A stretch of DNA of 64,000 bases from Planctomycetaceae bacterium (GCA_021732995.1 JAKFWA010000085.1:124001-188000), one strand, 5' to 3'. Shown: positions 1 through 10,964, numbered from the stretch's first letter. Program-made: numbers and translations. Notes: generated by a model from the sequence alone, not told the origin.

Positions 1-3000
1 TGGGCGACAGCAACGACGAAGGCGCCCCGCGAGTCTTGTCCAGCACCCCAACGGCCCTGCACGCCGGAGGCAATGTCTCACAATCGCGCACGCAGTTACT
101 GCTCAATATGAGTGAACCGCTCAACGTGGTCGATGCCAACGCACCCTCCAACTTCCTCTTGCGATCTCGGGGACAGGATGGCGCCTTCGACACGGAAGAT
201 GACGTGTTGTTCGAGATCACCCCCAGTTACATCGCGAACACGACCGTCCTGACGTTGTCCACCGGGATGACATTACCACTCGGCAGATATCGTCTGACCG
301 TACTTGGTAATGCGGGCCTTAATGACGCCAGTGGGAACAAGCTGGACGGAGATGGCGACGGTCACGAGGGCGGCGACTACGTACGCGAGTTCGACGTCGT
401 AACGAATATTTCCCCCACAGCAGCACCAGACACTTACTCGCTGGACGAAGACACAACCCTCTCCGTCCTTGCAACGACCGGAGTACTGGCCAACGACGCC
501 GATGCTAACGGCGATCCCATCACCGCGGTTTTGATCTCGGGACCATCTCACGGGACGCTGACGCTCAACGCCAACGGGTCGTTCAACTACGTACCCGCCG
601 CGAATTACCACGGCACGGATTCATTCACCTACCAAGCCACGGACGGGCTCGGATTCTCGCCAACCAGAAGCGTTACACTCACAGTCAATTCGATTCTGGA
701 TACTCCAGTAGCAGGGGCAAACAGCTATAGTATTGCGGAAGACAACACATTGGTCGTTGCGGGACCCGGAGTTCTCGGCAACGACAGTGATGGCGACGGC
801 GACACTTTGACGGCTGTACTTGTATCCGGCACATCACATGGTTCGCTGACCCTGAATTCGAACGGCTCGTTTACTTATGAGCCTGTCGACGACTTCTTCG
901 GGCAGGACGAGTTCCGCTATCAGGCCACGGACGGGAGCCTCTCATCCGGTGTCATCACTGTAACGTTGAACGTTACCAGCGTTAATGACGCACCGGTCGG
1001 AACAGCCGACAGCTTCAGCCTGCTTGCTGACACCGCGTTGAGTATTGAGGCACCAGGCGTGCTGGAGAACGATACAGACACGGAACTGGCGACATTGTCC
1101 GTGATGGTCGTGACCGGAACCTCGCACGGCACGCTGACCCTGAACCCGGACGGATCGTTCGACTATGTGCCTGCTACAGGGTACGTGGGACCAGACTCGT
1201 TTGTGTATCGAGCATTCGACGGGCTTGACCATTCGAATGACACGACCGTCTCAATCACGGTGCGTCCACTCAATACTCCGCCAGTTGCCACCGGTGAAGA
1301 ATTCACCCTGTATGAGAATACAACTCTACAAATCGCAGCGCCCGGGCTGCTAACGAACGACATTGACGATGACGGCGATTCCCTGTCAGTGCTGCCGCTG
1401 GATAGCCCCGCTCATGGTTCGCTGACGCTCAATGGCGACGGATCATTCTCATATACTCCAAATTCAGGATATCGCGGCCCCGACTCCTTTACCTATCTCG
1501 TGTCCGATGCCACCGACTCGTCAAATACAGTGACAGTGATATTGAACATTATTCAGCCGCCCACACTGTCGATCGCGGCGACGAACGCCGGACAGCACGA
1601 GGGACACAGCGGCAACACTCCATTCACGTTCACGGTAGCTCGCGACGGGGACACAACCGTTGCCGCCACAGTGAACTACGCCATCAGCGGCAGCGGCGCG
1701 AACCAGGCTGACGCCGCTGACTTCGGCGGGACACTCCCCAGCGGAACAGTGACCTTCGCGGCGGGTGAGACCAGCAAGATCATCACCATTCACGTGACCG
1801 GCGACACAGTCGTCGAGTCTGATGAAGGGTTCACGGTTACGTTGTCGAGTCCTTCGACGGATGCGATTCTAGGAACAGCGACAGCGACGGGTTCAATCCT
1901 CAATGACGACGCGTCACTCGCCATCGCTGCCACGAGTGCCAGTAAGTCAGAGGGACACAGCGGCAACACCGCCTTCACATTCACCGTCACACGCACGGGT
2001 AATACCAGCGGTACAACGACCGCAAATTTCGCGATCACCGGCAGCGGCGCGAATCCGGCCAACGTCGCTGACTTCGGCGGAACATTCCCCAGTGGAACTG
2101 TGACCTTCGCGGCGGGCGAAACCAGCAAAGTTATTACCATCAACGTCACCGGCGACACGGCCGTGGAATCCGACGAAGGGTTCACGATCACTTTGTCAAT
2201 TCCCTCGGCCGGAGCAATTCTTGGCACATCCACAGCGACGGGGTCAATTCTCAATGATGATGCCTCACTAGCCATCGCCGCCACGAGCGCCAGTAAGTCG
2301 GAAGGACACAGTGGCAGCACCGCGTTCACATTCACCGTTACTCGCACGGGTGACATCACGGGAACAGCCACTGCGAACTACGCGGTCACTGGCAGTGGTG
2401 CGAACGCGGCTAACGCCGCCGACTTCGGTGGCACCCTGCCCAGCGGGACTGTGACTTTCGCTGGGGGCGAAACCAGCAAAGTTATTACCATCAACGTCAC
2501 CGGCGACACAGCCGTGGAGTCTGACGAAGGGTTCACGATCACGTTGTCAGATCCCTCGGCAGGGGCAATTCTGGGCACGTCCACGGCGACGGGGTCAATT
2601 CTCAATGATGATGCCTCACTAGCCATCGCCGCCACGAGTGCCAGTAAGTCGGAAGGGCATAGCGGCAACACCGCCTTCACATTCACCGTCACTCGCACGG
2701 GTAATACCAGCGGTACAACGACCGCAAATTTCGTGATCACCGGCAGCGGCGCGAATCTGGCCAGCGTCGCTGACTTCGGCGGAACATTCCCCAGTGGAAC
2801 CGTGACCTTCGCTGCGGGCGAAACCAGCAAAGTTATCACCATCGACGTCACCGGCGACACAGCCGTGGAGTCTGACGAAGGGTTCACGATCACGTTGTCA
2901 GATCCCTCGGCGGGGGCAATTCTGGGCACATCCACGGCTACGGGATCAATTCTCAATGACGACGCCTCACTGGCCATCGCCGCCACGAGTGCCAGTAAGT

Positions 3001-6000
3001 CGGAAGGCCACAGTGGCAGCACCGCGTTCACATTCACCGTTACTCGCACGGGTGACACCACGGGAACAGCCACTGCGAACTACGCGGTCACTGGCAGTGG
3101 TACTAACGCAGCCAACGCAGCCGACTTCGGCGCCACCCTGCCCAGCGGAGCAGTGACATTCGCGGCGGGCGAAACCAGCAAAGTTATTACCATCAACGTC
3201 ACCGGCGACACAGTCGTAGAATCCGACGAAGGGTTCACCATCACGTTGTCAAATCCCTCGGCGGGGGCAATTCTGGGCACATCCACGGCTACGGGATCAA
3301 TTCTCAATGACGACGCCTCACTGGCCATCGCCGCCACGAGTGCCAGTAAGTCGGAAGGGCATAGCGGCAACACCGCCTTCACATTCACCGTCACTCGCAC
3401 GGGTAATACCAGCGGTACAACGACCGCAAATTTCGTGATTACCGGCAGCGGCGCGAACCCGGCCAACGTCGCTGACTTCGGCGGAACATTCCCCGGTGGA
3501 ACTGTGACCTTCGCTGCGGGCGAAACCAGCAAAGTTATCACCATCAACGTCACCGGCGACACAGTCGTAGAATCCGACGAAGGGTTCACCATCACGTTGT
3601 CAAATCCCTCGGCGGGGGCAATTCTGAGCACATCCACGGCTACGGGATCAATTCTCAATGACGACGCCTCACTGGCCATCGCCGCCACGAGTGCCAGTAA
3701 GTCGGAAGGACTGATTGGCAACACCGCCTTCACATTCACCGTTACTCGCACGGGTGACATCACGGGAACAGCCACTGCGAACTACGCGGTCACTGGCAGT
3801 GGTACTAACGCAGCCAACGCAGCCGACTTCGGCGCCACCCTGCCCAGCGGAGCAGTGACATTCGCGGCGGGCGAAACCGGTAAGGTCATCACCGTCAATG
3901 TGACGGGCGATACCATCGTTGAGTTGGATGAGGGCTTCACAATCACTCTGTCGAATCCTTCAACAGGCGCGGTACTGGGAACATCCACCGCCACAGGCTC
4001 AATTCTCAACGACGATGCCTCACTAGCCATCGCCGCCACGAGTGCCAGTAAGTCGGAAGGACTGATTGGCAACACTGCGTTTACCTTCACTGTCACACGT
4101 TCGGGCAATACGACTGGAGCTGCAACCGCGACGTTCTTGGTCACTGGCAGCGGGACGAATGCCGGCAACGCTGCCGACTTCGGCGGCATTCTGCCTAGCG
4201 GAACCGTCACATTCGCCGCCGGTGAAACCAGTAAGGTCGTCACGATCAACGTGACCGGAGACGCAACCGCCGAATCCGACGAAGGGTTCACTGTTACACT
4301 CTCGGGCCCTTCCGCTGGCGTTGTGCTGGGAACCCCCACCGCCACAGGGACAATTCTGAATGACGACGTCGCGGGATTCACGCTCACTGCAACTGACGCT
4401 TCAACCACTGTCAGCGAATCAGGATCAACCGACTCGATCAGCGTCGTACTGACAGCGCAGCCCGCCTCAAACGTCGTACTGTCAGTCACCAGCAGCGACA
4501 CTGGAGAAGCAACTGTTGCCCCCGCAACACTGACCTTTAATCCCAGCAACTGGAACATCCCGCAGACCGTGACTGTGACGGGAGTGAATGATGACCAAAT
4601 CGACGGAGCACAGAACTCAACGATCACGGTCAGCGTCGTTGATGCCTCTTCCGACAACGCTTTCGATCCGTTAGCCGATAAAACGGTGACCGTTTCCACA
4701 ACCGATATCGGGATAGCCAGCCCCGACGTGACTATCAAGCTCACTGGGAATCAAAGCCTCGTCGTTCAGTCAGCCAACGGCAAACTGCAAGTTCTGATCA
4801 ACAATGTCGCCGACACCAGCTATTCAAATATCTCTACAGCGACAGTGCGAAGCATTAGCGTTGACGGTGGAACCGGCGACAATCTAATTGATCTGCGCAA
4901 CGTGACGTCAACGGCGTTCTCACGCACTGGCGGCGTCACCGTCTCCGTGCAGGGCGCCGCTGGCAAGGACACAATCTTTGGCAGCGGTTTCTCCGACGCA
5001 CTCTCTGGCGGAGATGGTGATGACTCCCTGGATGGTGGTGCTGGCGACGACTCTCTCGATGGTGGACTCAACAACGACACACTCACCGGTGGATTTGGCA
5101 CGGACTCCCTGGATGGTGGGGATGGAACAACTGACGTCCTCACCGAGTTCTCTGCAGCCAATCTGACTCTTACCGCCTTCGACCTGACCCGCAGTGGCGA
5201 CGCCGACGACACCGACGAGTTCCTTGGCATCGAACGAGCCATGCTGCTCGGTGGCGGCGCAGCCAACGTCTTTGATGCATCCGAGGCAACTATTCCTGTG
5301 ACGCTCTTCGGTGGTGGTGGTAACGACCTGCTGGTGAGTGGAAGCCAGTCAGATTTCATAGACGGGCAGGCAGGTGACGACACGATCACTGGCGGTAACG
5401 GCAATGATTCACTCGCTGGTGGCACCGGCAACGACGCATTCCGCGACATCGCCTACACCGACGTGGTGACCGGTCAAACGCGAACGATCACTCTGACGAA
5501 TACATTGCTGAGCGTGAAGCAGGGTACCACAACGCTCGCGAGCGATTCGCTATCGGGCTTCGAAGTCGCCGACCTGACCGGCGGCGCCATGCGTGACATT
5601 ATCAATGCAGCAGCCTTCACGAATACTGGCGTCGTAACAATCAGCGGTGGTGGCGGTAACGATGTGATCACGGGCACCGAAGGTGCCGACATGGTCTTCA
5701 CCCTCTCTGGTGCGGACTCGATTGTTGGCGGTGGCGGCGGTGACACGATCTTCGCAGGCAACGGAAACGACACAATCATCGGCGGGAACGGAGCCGACAA
5801 CCTCAATGGCCAGAACGGAAACGACACGATCGCGGGCGATGCCGACAACGATGTGCTCATAGGCGGAGCTGGCATTGACACCATGACGGGAGGCACCGGT
5901 AACGACTTCCTCAGCGGTCAAACCGAAGCGGGGCTGCTTATCGGTGGTGAGGGCAACGATACTCTCAACGGAAACACCGCCAGCGACACACTTCAGGGAA

Positions 6001-6869
6001 ACGCTGGTGACGATCGATTGTTCGGCCTGCAGGGCAATGACGTCCTCGACGCCGGCGATGGAGCAGACTCGCTGGTAGGCGCGGCTGGCAACGACTCATT
6101 GAGCGGCGGCGGCGGTGCAGACACGCTGCAGGGAGATATCGGCGACGATCAGATTGATGGTGGTGCGGACTTCGACCGTATCAATGAGATCTTTGATACC
6201 AACGTCACGATTGTCGGTATCAAAGTCAGTACGGTTGGACTGGGCATCGACACGGTATCCGCCGTTGAACGCATTCAGATCAGCGGTGGCGTGGCAAATA
6301 ACTTCTTTGACGCGCGTCAGGCAACCGTACCTGTCTTCCTGTCCGGTGCGGCGGGCAATGACACGCTGCTGGGAGGTACGAAAGCCGATGGTCTCACCGG
6401 CGGCGATGGCGACGACGTCATGTCTGGCGGTGCGGGTGGAGATATTCTCGACGGCGGAGCAGGTACTGACTACGTCTTCGAGAAGGCGGATACAAACTTC
6501 ACCATCAATGGCCTGACAATCACTTCGACGGTCACGGGAACTGACACCCCAACCAACGTAGAACGCATCGTGCTGATCGGTGGAGCCGCTGCTAACAAGC
6601 TCGACGCATCCGCAGCCACGATCTCAGTCGTACTCCTGGGTGGCAAAGGCAATGACACGCTTCTCGGGGGTTCGACCGCTGACACCTTGAGTGGTGGTAA
6701 CCGCGGTGACTCGACCGTTGCGGGAAGTGATGGCGTTGATTCTTTGAATGGCGGCGCGGGAGCCGACGTCCTTGAGAATGACACCGCCGATACGAAGGTG
6801 CTCGGTGCTGGGGACACGCAGGTTGCCGATGTCTTCACTCAATTGCCAAGCTGGATCGACACATTGTAG
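1..6869 (+). CDS. Giant secreted Calx-beta/cadherin-like/RTX repeat protein, N-terminus beyond window
   Basis: The reading frame is open to base 1, where it reads GDSNDEGAPRVLS, so the TTG at 36 is not the real start and the N-terminus is missing. Domains in order: a bacterial Ig-like segment (about 40-410); four cadherin-like tandem repeats ending in DSFTYQATDG-type motifs (about 413-1555); eight Calx-beta repeats (1560-4367) with GETSKVITINVTGD and LNDD signatures; one diverged beta-sandwich (about 4370-4720); and RTX nonapeptide blocks of the GGxGxDxLxGG type (about 4950-6800), interrupted by spacers reading GGxAANxxDAS. RTX blocks bind calcium outside the cell and usually mark type I secretion. 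No secretion genes are in the window. The likely role is a surface or extracellular adhesin or matrix protein, which is inferred from architecture. No enzymatic domain is visible. Confidence 0.9.
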   Translation, partial: GDSNDEGAPRVLSSTPTALHAGGNVSQSRTQLLLNMSEPLNVVDANAPSNFLLRSRGQDGAFDTEDDVLFEITPSYIANTTVLTLSTGMTLPLGRYRLTVLGNAGLNDASGNKLDGDGDGHEGGDYVREFDVVTNISPTAAPDTYSLDEDTTLSVLATTGVLANDADANGDPITAVLISGPSHGTLTLNANGSFNYVPAANYHGTDSFTYQATDGLGFSPTRSVTLTVNSILDTPVAGANSYSIAEDNTLVVAGPGVLGNDSDGDGDTLTAVLVSGTSHGSLTLNSNGSFTYEPVDDFFGQDEFRYQATDGSLSSGVITVTLNVTSVNDAPVGTADSFSLLADTALSIEAPGVLENDTDTELATLSVMVVTGTSHGTLTLNPDGSFDYVPATGYVGPDSFVYRAFDGLDHSNDTTVSITVRPLNTPPVATGEEFTLYENTTLQIAAPGLLTNDIDDDGDSLSVLPLDSPAHGSLTLNGDGSFSYTPNSGYRGPDSFTYLVSDATDSSNTVTVILNIIQPPTLSIAATNAGQHEGHSGNTPFTFTVARDGDTTVAATVNYAISGSGANQADAADFGGTLPSGTVTFAAGETSKIITIHVTGDTVVESDEGFTVTLSSPSTDAILGTATATGSILNDDASLAIAATSASKSEGHSGNTAFTFTVTRTGNTSGTTTANFAITGSGANPANVADFGGTFPSGTVTFAAGETSKVITINVTGDTAVESDEGFTITLSIPSAGAILGTSTATGSILNDDASLAIAATSASKSEGHSGSTAFTFTVTRTGDITGTATANYAVTGSGANAANAADFGGTLPSGTVTFAGGETSKVITINVTGDTAVESDEGFTITLSDPSAGAILGTSTATGSILNDDASLAIAATSASKSEGHSGNTAFTFTVTRTGNTSGTTTANFVITGSGANLASVADFGGTFPSGTVTFAAGETSKVITIDVTGDTAVESDEGFTITLSDPSAGAILGTSTATGSILNDDASLAIAATSASKSEGHSGSTAFTFTVTRTGDTTGTATANYAVTGSGTNAANAADFGATLPSGAVTFAAGETSKVITINVTGDTVVESDEGFTITLSNPSAGAILGTSTATGSILNDDASLAIAATSASKSEGHSGNTAFTFTVTRTGNTSGTTTANFVITGSGANPANVADFGGTFPGGTVTFAAGETSKVITINVTGDTVVESDEGFTITLSNPSAGAILSTSTATGSILNDDASLAIAATSASKSEGLIGNTAFTFTVTRTGDITGTATANYAVTGSGTNAANAADFGATLPSGAVTFAAGETGKVITVNVTGDTIVELDEGFTITLSNPSTGAVLGTSTATGSILNDDASLAIAATSASKSEGLIGNTAFTFTVTRSGNTTGAATATFLVTGSGTNAGNAADFGGILPSGTVTFAAGETSKVVTINVTGDATAESDEGFTVTLSGPSAGVVLGTPTATGTILNDDVAGFTLTATDASTTVSESGSTDSISVVLTAQPASNVVLSVTSSDTGEATVAPATLTFNPSNWNIPQTVTVTGVNDDQIDGAQNSTITVSVVDASSDNAFDPLADKTVTVSTTDIGIASPDVTIKLTGNQSLVVQSANGKLQVLINNVADTSYSNISTATVRSISVDGGTGDNLIDLRNVTSTAFSRTGGVTVSVQGAAGKDTIFGSGFSDALSGGDGDDSLDGGAGDDSLDGGLNNDTLTGGFGTDSLDGGDGTTDVLTEFSAANLTLTAFDLTRSGDADDTDEFLGIERAMLLGGGAANVFDASEATIPVTLFGGGGNDLLVSGSQSDFIDGQAGDDTITGGNGNDSLAGGTGNDAFRDIAYTDVVTGQTRTITLTNTLLSVKQGTTTLASDSLSGFEVADLTGGAMRDIINAAAFTNTGVVTISGGGGNDVITGTEGADMVFTLSGADSIVGGGGGDTIFAGNGNDTIIGGNGADNLNGQNGNDTIAGDADNDVLIGGAGIDTMTGGTGNDFLSGQTEAGLLIGGEGNDTLNGNTASDTLQGNAGDDRLFGLQGNDVLDAGDGADSLVGAAGNDSLSGGGGADTLQGDIGDDQIDGGADFDRINEIFDTNVTIVGIKVSTVGLGIDTVSAVERIQISGGVANNFFDARQATVPVFLSGAAGNDTLLGGTKADGLTGGDGDDVMSGGAGGDILDGGAGTDYVFEKADTNFTINGLTITSTVTGTDTPTNVERIVLIGGAAANKLDASAATISVVLLGGKGNDTLLGGSTADTLSGGNRGDSTVAGSDGVDSLNGGAGADVLENDTADTKVLGAGDTQVADVFTQLPSWIDTL
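1560..4367 (+). repeat. Eight tandem 351-bp Calx-beta repeat units
   Basis: Units start at 1560, 1911, 2262, 2613, 2964, 3315, 3666 and 4017. Every unit is exactly 351 bp (117 codons), with no indels. The second to seventh units alternate between two types: TGNTSGTTTANF (1911, 2613, 3315) and TGD(I/T)TGTATANY (2262, 2964, 3666). This gives a 702-bp higher-order period. Units 702 bp apart are nearly identical in DNA, while the first and last units are more diverged. Confidence 0.93.
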
Positions 6870-7103
6870 GCGCGTCAGGTTGCGAAGAATCTAAGCCGGC
6901 CTAAGGCGTTGATGCGGACGTCAGCGGGAGAAACTGACCTGAGTTGGATTTCTGTCCCAAGTCTTGCGAGGGCCAGGCTGAGGATGAAATGCTCACTAAC
7001 CTGCGCCGACGAATGCTGCGCGGATGCCCAGAAACTATACCGAAGCGCTGACTGGAGGATTTAACGGGTTCTCGGCATGCTGTGAGTCGCTTTGGAGCCA
7101 AGT
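6870..7103. other. Intergenic gap, no gene recognised
   Basis: This 234-bp gap separates the RTX protein from the MoxR/VWA operon. I see no convincing terminator, RNA gene or small ORF. The only clear signal is GGAG at 7094-7097, six bases before the ATG at 7104. The promoter of the five-gene operon should lie here. Confidence 0.5.
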
Positions 7104-10100
7104 ATGTCCATCGTTCGTCGCATTTGGGAGAGTGTTGTCAACATGGCGAAGACGTCGGCTATTTCAGAGGCGGAGTTGCAAAATCCCAGCGGCATGCCAA
7201 AGGCATTCGTGACGGCGTTCATCGCGGACATCGGACGTCTGGCGGAGATTGACCGCGAAGTGTCGCAGCGAGCTATTCGCTATGTCGTGGATGGAACGAA
7301 CGAGGATGTGCTGCTCACGCTCAGCGGACTCGGCGCAGAAGCTGCCAGCGTGTCCTTCTTCACCTTCTCGAACAAGAATGCGAGCGGCAACCTGGCGAAG
7401 AGCGTGCGCCGCGAACGCACAAAGCTTTTGTTCCCGCCAAAGGACGCGGACCTGCGAGTCTGGGTGCGCTGGAGCCACGTCATCGACGCGATTCGGCGTG
7501 CGGCTGGCGTAAAGCAGAATTTCCCGGCCGCCATCTCTGAGGCGAGTTGGCAATTCCTGATCGAAATCAGTGCCTGCCAACAAAACGACTTTATTCATCA
7601 ACGCCACCGCGGCGACGATTCAGCATGGTCAATGGAATTGGTCGAGCGATTTCTGGTGACGGCAGGAGATGACCCGTCGCAGATGATCGAGGCGCTGCTC
7701 AAGCCTGAGATCTTAGTTGTGCAATATGGCAATTGGGGCGCGGCAGCAAACCTCGCACATATGTTCTCCGAGTGGCCTGAATTCCTGCTGCGTCATATCG
7801 GGCACGTTCGAGCAGTGCTTTCCACCGCAACCGCCGATCAACGCGTGCATGCGTTTGGGCAACTGCAGCTTGTAAAGTTCGACTTCTCTCATCTTGTCGA
7901 TCTGGTCGTCTCAATGGCAACGAGTTCGGCCAAGACGGTTCGCGAGACGGCGCTGTCGATTCTGGAAGCTCATCGTGAAGCGGCGCGGCCTCTGTTGGAG
8001 CAATCACTGACCGGTAAAGAAGCCGCTGTCCGACACGAAGCCGTGATCGCCTTGTGGCGATTGTTCGGAGACAAATCCGCGGACACGCTGCGAACGCATC
8101 TCGAATTGGAAACGTCGGCACGTGTGAAGCAGACCATCGAGAAGCTGCTGGCGGCATCTACTATCGCCGCTGAGTCATCAAAGATCGAAGATGTCTTGTC
8201 GATCCCACCGCTCGTAATAGACACCGGAGTCGTTCCGTTGTCGGAAGTAACCAAGCAAGATTTGCAGCGTTTCTACGAGCAGAGCTATGCCAGTTGGCTC
8301 AAACACTATGAAGCGAACCTGAAGCAATGGAACGAGCCGAATCGTGCATCTTGGATGTCGAAGCCAGAGAAGCCTTCTGTGAATTCCGCTGAAGCGGTCC
8401 GGGACGCGATTACGTTTCTCGAAGGTCGCGGCGATGAGAAAGACATCACAAACCATCCTGCGCGCCGATATGGCTGGCACCACGCCACTATGAAGTGGTC
8501 CGATCCGGAAGTGAAGCTGATTCATCTCGTGCGTTTCGCGGCTTGGGTGGGGCAACTGAACCTGAATCAACACATGTTTTGGTGGCAGACCCCGCAGTTG
8601 CTGCTGGATCCCGTGCGGACTCAGTTAGGGTTCGGGCTACGCGAAATGGACGCAGCGGTCGCCTCGCTGCCGAATGGCAAGCCGGGACTCGTCGTGAGAG
8701 AATACCTGCGTCAAAACTCGCGTTACTCCGGCTTCTGCGATTGGGAATCGGAAGCGATCTGGCCGGCCTTTGCCGAGCAGGCGGAAGTCCTTCGCGACAC
8801 CTTAGGCGCATCAAAGAGTGGCAAGGTCCTGTACACGCAGGACTACGACTCCAGCGCCAAGCGGCAGAATGCGTTCAAAGTGCTGGCGATGTTTCCGCAA
8901 CTGCCGACCGAGTTCGTGCCGTTGCTCTGGGACATCGCCCTGGGAGAGAGCAAGAGCGATCGACCGTTAGCTCAAGCGGCGTTGGCAAAGGTACCGGACA
9001 AGTCGCCGAAGGTGATCGTCGCGTTGAGCGATGGAAGGCAAACGATCCGGCAGGCAGCAGCCGAGTGGCTCGGCAAGTTGGCGGATGCATCGGCCATCGA
9101 ACCGCTCAAGGAGGCGTTTCGCAAAGAGAAACAAGAACTCGTCAAAGGGACGATCATGGCGGCGCTCGATCTGCTCGGCGCCGACGTGAATGAGTTTCTC
9201 GACCGCAAGCAGCTCGCAAAGGAAGCGACGGCTGGGTTGGCGAAGAAGCGTCCCAAAGGCATGGAGTGGATACCGCTGGATCAACTGCCACCGCTCCACT
9301 GGGCCGACTCCGGCAACTCAGTCGACAAGGAGATTGTCGAATGGTGGGTTGTCCAGTCCATCGCCCAGAAAACTCCAACGTGCGGGCCGCTGCTGAGAAG
9401 GTATCTCAGCCTGTGCCGCAAGCCAGAGGCAAGTGCTTTCGCGAAGTGGGTGCTCTCTACCTGGATCGCATACGACACGCATACGCTCTCACACGAAGAA
9501 GCCGCTGAAAAAGCCAAGGCAATGGCCGATCAGCAGTGGGCGATGTATTCACAGCACCAATACTGGCTCGATGCCTACAAAGGGAATAAGGAGAACCTGT
9601 ACCGCCAGCTTTTGGCCAATTTCTCAAACGATTGCCTCGGCTCAGCCATTAATGAAAAGGGGATGCTGGCAATCGTCGCAGCAGCGGGCGATCGCGAATG
9701 CGTCAAGTTGTGCGAACAGTACATCAAGCGCTGGTTCGGTTATCGATTGGCCCAGTGCAAAGCGCTACTGGACGTGCTGGCGTGGGTCGACGACCCGATG
9801 GCGATTCAGGTGTTGCTCGGTATCGCAAACCGCTTCAAGACGAAATCTCTGCGGCAGCATGCCGAGCAGTTGGTGTCAGCGATCGCGGAACGAGAAGGCT
9901 GGACGCTCGATGAACTGGCGGACCGAACAATTCCTGATGCGGGGTTCGCTCGCGAAACCGACGAGAACGGTGAGCCGATCGGTGACGACGCGCGCCTGGA
10001 GTTGGATTATGGTCCAAGGAAATTCACCGTTCGCCTCGATGATGAACTCGAACCGGTGATCACTCGCGAAGATGGCAAGACCGTTAAGAGCCCGCCCGCT

Positions 10101-10964
10101 CCGGCCAAAGATGACGACGAAGAGAAAGCGAAGGCTGCCAAGAAAGCATTCTCTGAAGCCAAGAAAGTTGTGAAGGAAGTCGTCAAGCGGCAGGCGGAAC
10201 GGCTCTACGAAGCGGTTTGTACGCAGCGCGCGTGGCGATTTGATGATTGGTCGCGCTATCTGAATCAGCATCCGATCGCCGGTCGCTTGTGTGGCCGGTT
10301 GATCTGGGCGGCGTTCGAAGAGCCGACGACTGACGATGATTCTGAAGGTCGATTCCTCGGCTGCTTCCGCCCGCTGACCGACGGCACACTGACGGACGAA
10401 AAGGACGACGAGATTCAGTTCGATGGCGACTGCGCGGTTCGACTGGCTCACACCGCCAATGTGCCAGCCGAGTTGCAGGTAGTATGGACTCAGCATCTCA
10501 AGGACTACGACGTCGATCCGCTGTTCGTCCAGTTCGGCAGAGAGACGTTCAAGTTGTCAGAGAACGCTCGCAACGAAACCGACATTGTCGATTTCACGGG
10601 TCATCAACTCACGACGTTCAAACTGCGCGGCAAGGCGACCAAGCTCGGCTTCATTCGAGGTGACGCCGAGGACGGCGGTTGCTTCTATGTCTACCGCAAG
10701 CCGTTCCCGTCACTTCGAGTGCAAGCGGTGTTGGAGTTCACGGGGAGCAGCCTGCCAGAAGAAGATCGCCCGGCGGCGCTGAAGACGCTCTCGTTCACGA
10801 CGATGCGCAGCGGCCACGAGGGGGAATCGTCTTGGTCTCCCTCAAAGATGCCACTCGGTAAAGTGCCGCCCGTGCTACTGAGTGAGTGCTACAACGACGT
10901 CCGACAAATCGCCGCCGAAGGGACTGGCTTCGATCCCCAGTGGGAGTCGAAGCAGTATTGGTAA
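7104..10964 (+). CDS. DUF4132 / HEAT-repeat protein (YehI-like), first gene of MoxR-VWA operon
   Basis: A soluble protein of 1286 residues without a signal peptide. The start ATG at 7104 is chosen for its GGAG at six-base spacing; TTG 7092 and ATG 7143 are alternatives. The N-terminal half is helical and HEAT-like (for example around 7910-8160, with alternating leucines and VRHEAVIALWRLFGD). A charged Lys/Glu/Asp-rich linker lies near 10090-10190. The C-terminus (about 10200-10900) matches the DUF4132 pattern, with WTQHLKDYDVDPLFVQFGR, LRGKATKLGF and RGDAEDGGCF. E. coli YehI has the same domain and lies beside genes homologous to the next four. The stop overlaps the next start (TAATG). The biochemical role is unknown; a large scaffold for the ATPase module is an inference. 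Confidence 0.82.
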   Translation: MSIVRRIWESVVNMAKTSAISEAELQNPSGMPKAFVTAFIADIGRLAEIDREVSQRAIRYVVDGTNEDVLLTLSGLGAEAASVSFFTFSNKNASGNLAKSVRRERTKLLFPPKDADLRVWVRWSHVIDAIRRAAGVKQNFPAAISEASWQFLIEISACQQNDFIHQRHRGDDSAWSMELVERFLVTAGDDPSQMIEALLKPEILVVQYGNWGAAANLAHMFSEWPEFLLRHIGHVRAVLSTATADQRVHAFGQLQLVKFDFSHLVDLVVSMATSSAKTVRETALSILEAHREAARPLLEQSLTGKEAAVRHEAVIALWRLFGDKSADTLRTHLELETSARVKQTIEKLLAASTIAAESSKIEDVLSIPPLVIDTGVVPLSEVTKQDLQRFYEQSYASWLKHYEANLKQWNEPNRASWMSKPEKPSVNSAEAVRDAITFLEGRGDEKDITNHPARRYGWHHATMKWSDPEVKLIHLVRFAAWVGQLNLNQHMFWWQTPQLLLDPVRTQLGFGLREMDAAVASLPNGKPGLVVREYLRQNSRYSGFCDWESEAIWPAFAEQAEVLRDTLGASKSGKVLYTQDYDSSAKRQNAFKVLAMFPQLPTEFVPLLWDIALGESKSDRPLAQAALAKVPDKSPKVIVALSDGRQTIRQAAAEWLGKLADASAIEPLKEAFRKEKQELVKGTIMAALDLLGADVNEFLDRKQLAKEATAGLAKKRPKGMEWIPLDQLPPLHWADSGNSVDKEIVEWWVVQSIAQKTPTCGPLLRRYLSLCRKPEASAFAKWVLSTWIAYDTHTLSHEEAAEKAKAMADQQWAMYSQHQYWLDAYKGNKENLYRQLLANFSNDCLGSAINEKGMLAIVAAAGDRECVKLCEQYIKRWFGYRLAQCKALLDVLAWVDDPMAIQVLLGIANRFKTKSLRQHAEQLVSAIAEREGWTLDELADRTIPDAGFARETDENGEPIGDDARLELDYGPRKFTVRLDDELEPVITREDGKTVKSPPAPAKDDDEEKAKAAKKAFSEAKKVVKEVVKRQAERLYEAVCTQRAWRFDDWSRYLNQHPIAGRLCGRLIWAAFEEPTTDDDSEGRFLGCFRPLTDGTLTDEKDDEIQFDGDCAVRLAHTANVPAELQVVWTQHLKDYDVDPLFVQFGRETFKLSENARNETDIVDFTGHQLTTFKLRGKATKLGFIRGDAEDGGCFYVYRKPFPSLRVQAVLEFTGSSLPEEDRPAALKTLSFTTMRSGHEGESSWSPSKMPLGKVPPVLLSECYNDVRQIAAEGTGFDPQWESKQYW

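Noticed and set aside
1560-4367. Regular repeats suggesting a CRISPR-like array
   Set aside because: The units are coding, 351 bp long and contiguous, without unique spacers; they translate into Calx-beta domains.
1790-4744. Row of minus-strand ORFs of 190-320 codons opposite the Calx-beta repeats
   Set aside because: They repeat with the 351-bp unit, have low-complexity Val/Pro/Ala/Ser content, no ribosome sites and no family resemblance; they are shadows of the plus-strand repeats.
8495-9193. 232-codon plus-strand ORF inside the DUF4132 gene
   Set aside because: It lies in another frame of a well-supported gene, is Arg/Gly-rich and has no domain.
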